A stretch of DNA of 64,000 nt, from NCBI RefSeq assembly GCF_017565425.1, contig NZ_JAGEMK010000002.1:310001-374000 (forward strand), read 5' to 3'. The notes beneath the pieces were generated by a model, which had not been told where the DNA came from, ran no database searches, and saw only the letters and a program-made list of their open reading frames with translations. The translations under genes were made by a program, and so were the position numbers. The DNA comes from Actinotalea soli (lineage in GTDB: Bacteria; Actinomycetota; Actinomycetes; Actinomycetales; Cellulomonadaceae). Positions 63,385 through 64,000 of the stretch are shown in pieces; the stretch's first letter is position 1, and each line of letters opens with the position of its first letter.

Positions 63385-63436
63385 CCGTTCGACCGCATAG
63401 CCGTTCGACCGCACGGCCGTTCGACCGCACAGCCGC
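63373..63436. repeat. 16-bp tandem repeat, four copies
   Basis: Unit TCGACCGCAYRGCCGT: copies at 63373, 63389, 63405 and 63421, with one to three differences, and a partial fifth at 63437. It covers the last codons and stop of the STAS gene, so copy number changes would alter its C-terminus. Confidence 0.85.
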
Positions 63437-63501
63437 TCGACCGCGTCGAGGGGTGCGGCCCGACGGTTCGGCAGCAGCACAGACACAGCAGGGGGCCAGG
63501 G

Positions 63502-64000
63502 ATGACGCACCGCACGACGACCACGCTCCGAGGGGTGGCGGTCGCCGTCGGGCTGGCGCTCCTCGTCGGGTGCACCTCGACCGAGCCCGACCCTGAGCCC
63601 ACGGATCCTGCTCCCACGAGCACGGCGGAGCCCGAGCCCGGGCCCGAGGAGGTCGCCCTCCCGGACCACGCCGCCGGGCGGGCCGCCGCCTGGGTCATGA
63701 GCCTGCTCGACGACGAGCCGGGGGCGCCGCTGCCCGAGGCCGAGGAGCGCTTCGCCCCGGAGTTCCTCGAGGAGCTGCCCGTCGAGGCCCTCGCCGAGGT
63801 GATCGACCAGCTGCGGACCTTCGGGCCGTGGACGGTCACCGCGGTCGAGGGCACCGAGAGCGAGCTCGTGGCCCGGATCGAGGGGGTGCAGTCCTTCGAC
63901 CTGCAGCTCTCCCTCGACGAGGACGAGCTCATCCAGGGCCTGTTCTTCGCCACCCCGGCCCCGGACCGTGAGCCCGCGGCCTCCTGGGAGGAGCTCGTCG
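63502..64000 (+). CDS. Lipoprotein, partial (runs off the window)
   Basis: At least 166 codons, no stop before the end. Lipobox LVGC (Cys near residue 24), a Pro/Glu/Thr linker, then AAGRAAAWVMSLLDDEPG and ERFAPEFLEELPVEALAEVIDQLRTFGPWTV. This resembles the N-terminal domain of LpqF/ORF12-like serine hydrolases, which continue with a beta-lactamase-type domain; the rest is outside, so this is tentative. Clear GGGGGCCAGGG precedes the ATG. Confidence 0.7.
   Translation, partial: MTHRTTTTLRGVAVAVGLALLVGCTSTEPDPEPTDPAPTSTAEPEPGPEEVALPDHAAGRAAAWVMSLLDDEPGAPLPEAEERFAPEFLEELPVEALAEVIDQLRTFGPWTVTAVEGTESELVARIEGVQSFDLQLSLDEDELIQGLFFATPAPDREPAASWEELV

Overview
The window is about 64 kb of very GC-rich DNA with strong G/C third-codon bias. 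Many genes carry a TAnnnT box 6-7 nt in front of the start codon (leaderless transcripts), and there is a complete head-to-head olefin cluster (oleA, oleBC fusion, oleD). Together these point to an actinobacterium, most likely of the Micrococcales; that placement is an inference, because there is no rRNA in the window.

Layout. 0-5.5 kb: a 12-codon ORF with an extreme Shine-Dalgarno, a large hairpin, then dps, a low-molecular-weight protein tyrosine phosphatase, a class I/II aminotransferase, a lactate/malate dehydrogenase-like protein, a small ACT-like protein, and an Xre regulator with a DUF2975-like membrane protein. 5.5-16.2 kb: a catabolic locus for a uronic-acid-containing polysaccharide. 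One arm holds a DUF2264-type protein, sugar-binding lipoprotein, two CUT1 permeases, a YesL-like protein and a GH88 hydrolase; the divergent arm holds a heparinase II/III-type lyase and a DeoR-headed, LacI-type sensor regulator. 16.2-23.5 kb: an accessory island with an Lsr2 C-terminal remnant, a secreted RHS/YD-repeat protein with a hydrophobic tip, a 36-aa single-TM ORF placed where an immunity gene would be, an orphan RHS fragment, a truncated AAA ATPase, an IS3-family element and two remnants of conjugative-element type genes. 23.6-28.4 kb: a tandem glycine riboswitch in front of gcvP-gcvT-gcvH. 28.4-47.6 kb: housekeeping and stress genes (stand-alone LuxR-type HTH, GIY-YIG-like, Nudix, prolyl iminopeptidase, 3-methyladenine glycosylase, lipoproteins, an OmpA-domain protein, an SPFH-like protein, HrpA, class A beta-lactamase, an ABC-F protein, a MarR-regulated F420/NADP reductase-type operon). 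47.6-49.8 kb: a second, decayed island with fragments of another polymorphic-toxin system, a probable immunity gene, an IS3 remnant and a frameshifted repeat protein. 49.9-54.7 kb: oleA-oleBC-oleD. 54.6-64 kb: NmrA-type SDRs, hydrolases, a frameshifted ECF sigma factor, a frameshifted FAD dehydrogenase, a WYL regulator, a universal stress protein, a YbaK-like deacylase, a STAS protein and the start of a lipoprotein that runs off the window.

The most unusual signals are: (1) a 50-bp palindromic element with termini CTCGTGTCAG/CTGACACGAG, present three times, once between gcvT and gcvH and twice in frame inside hrpA, where it adds peptides of the form LVSE..PG..SDT; (2) the RHS tip with its 36-aa membrane partner and an orphan RHS fragment downstream; (3) the Lsr2 DNA-binding-domain remnant at the island edge; (4) a collapsed toxin locus at 47.9-49.8 kb; (5) the 12-aa ORF whose ribosome binding site matches almost the whole anti-SD of 16S rRNA. 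Three genes between 41.7 and 58.5 kb each carry a one-base frameshift near G-rich sequence, so sequencing error should be excluded before they are called pseudogenes.
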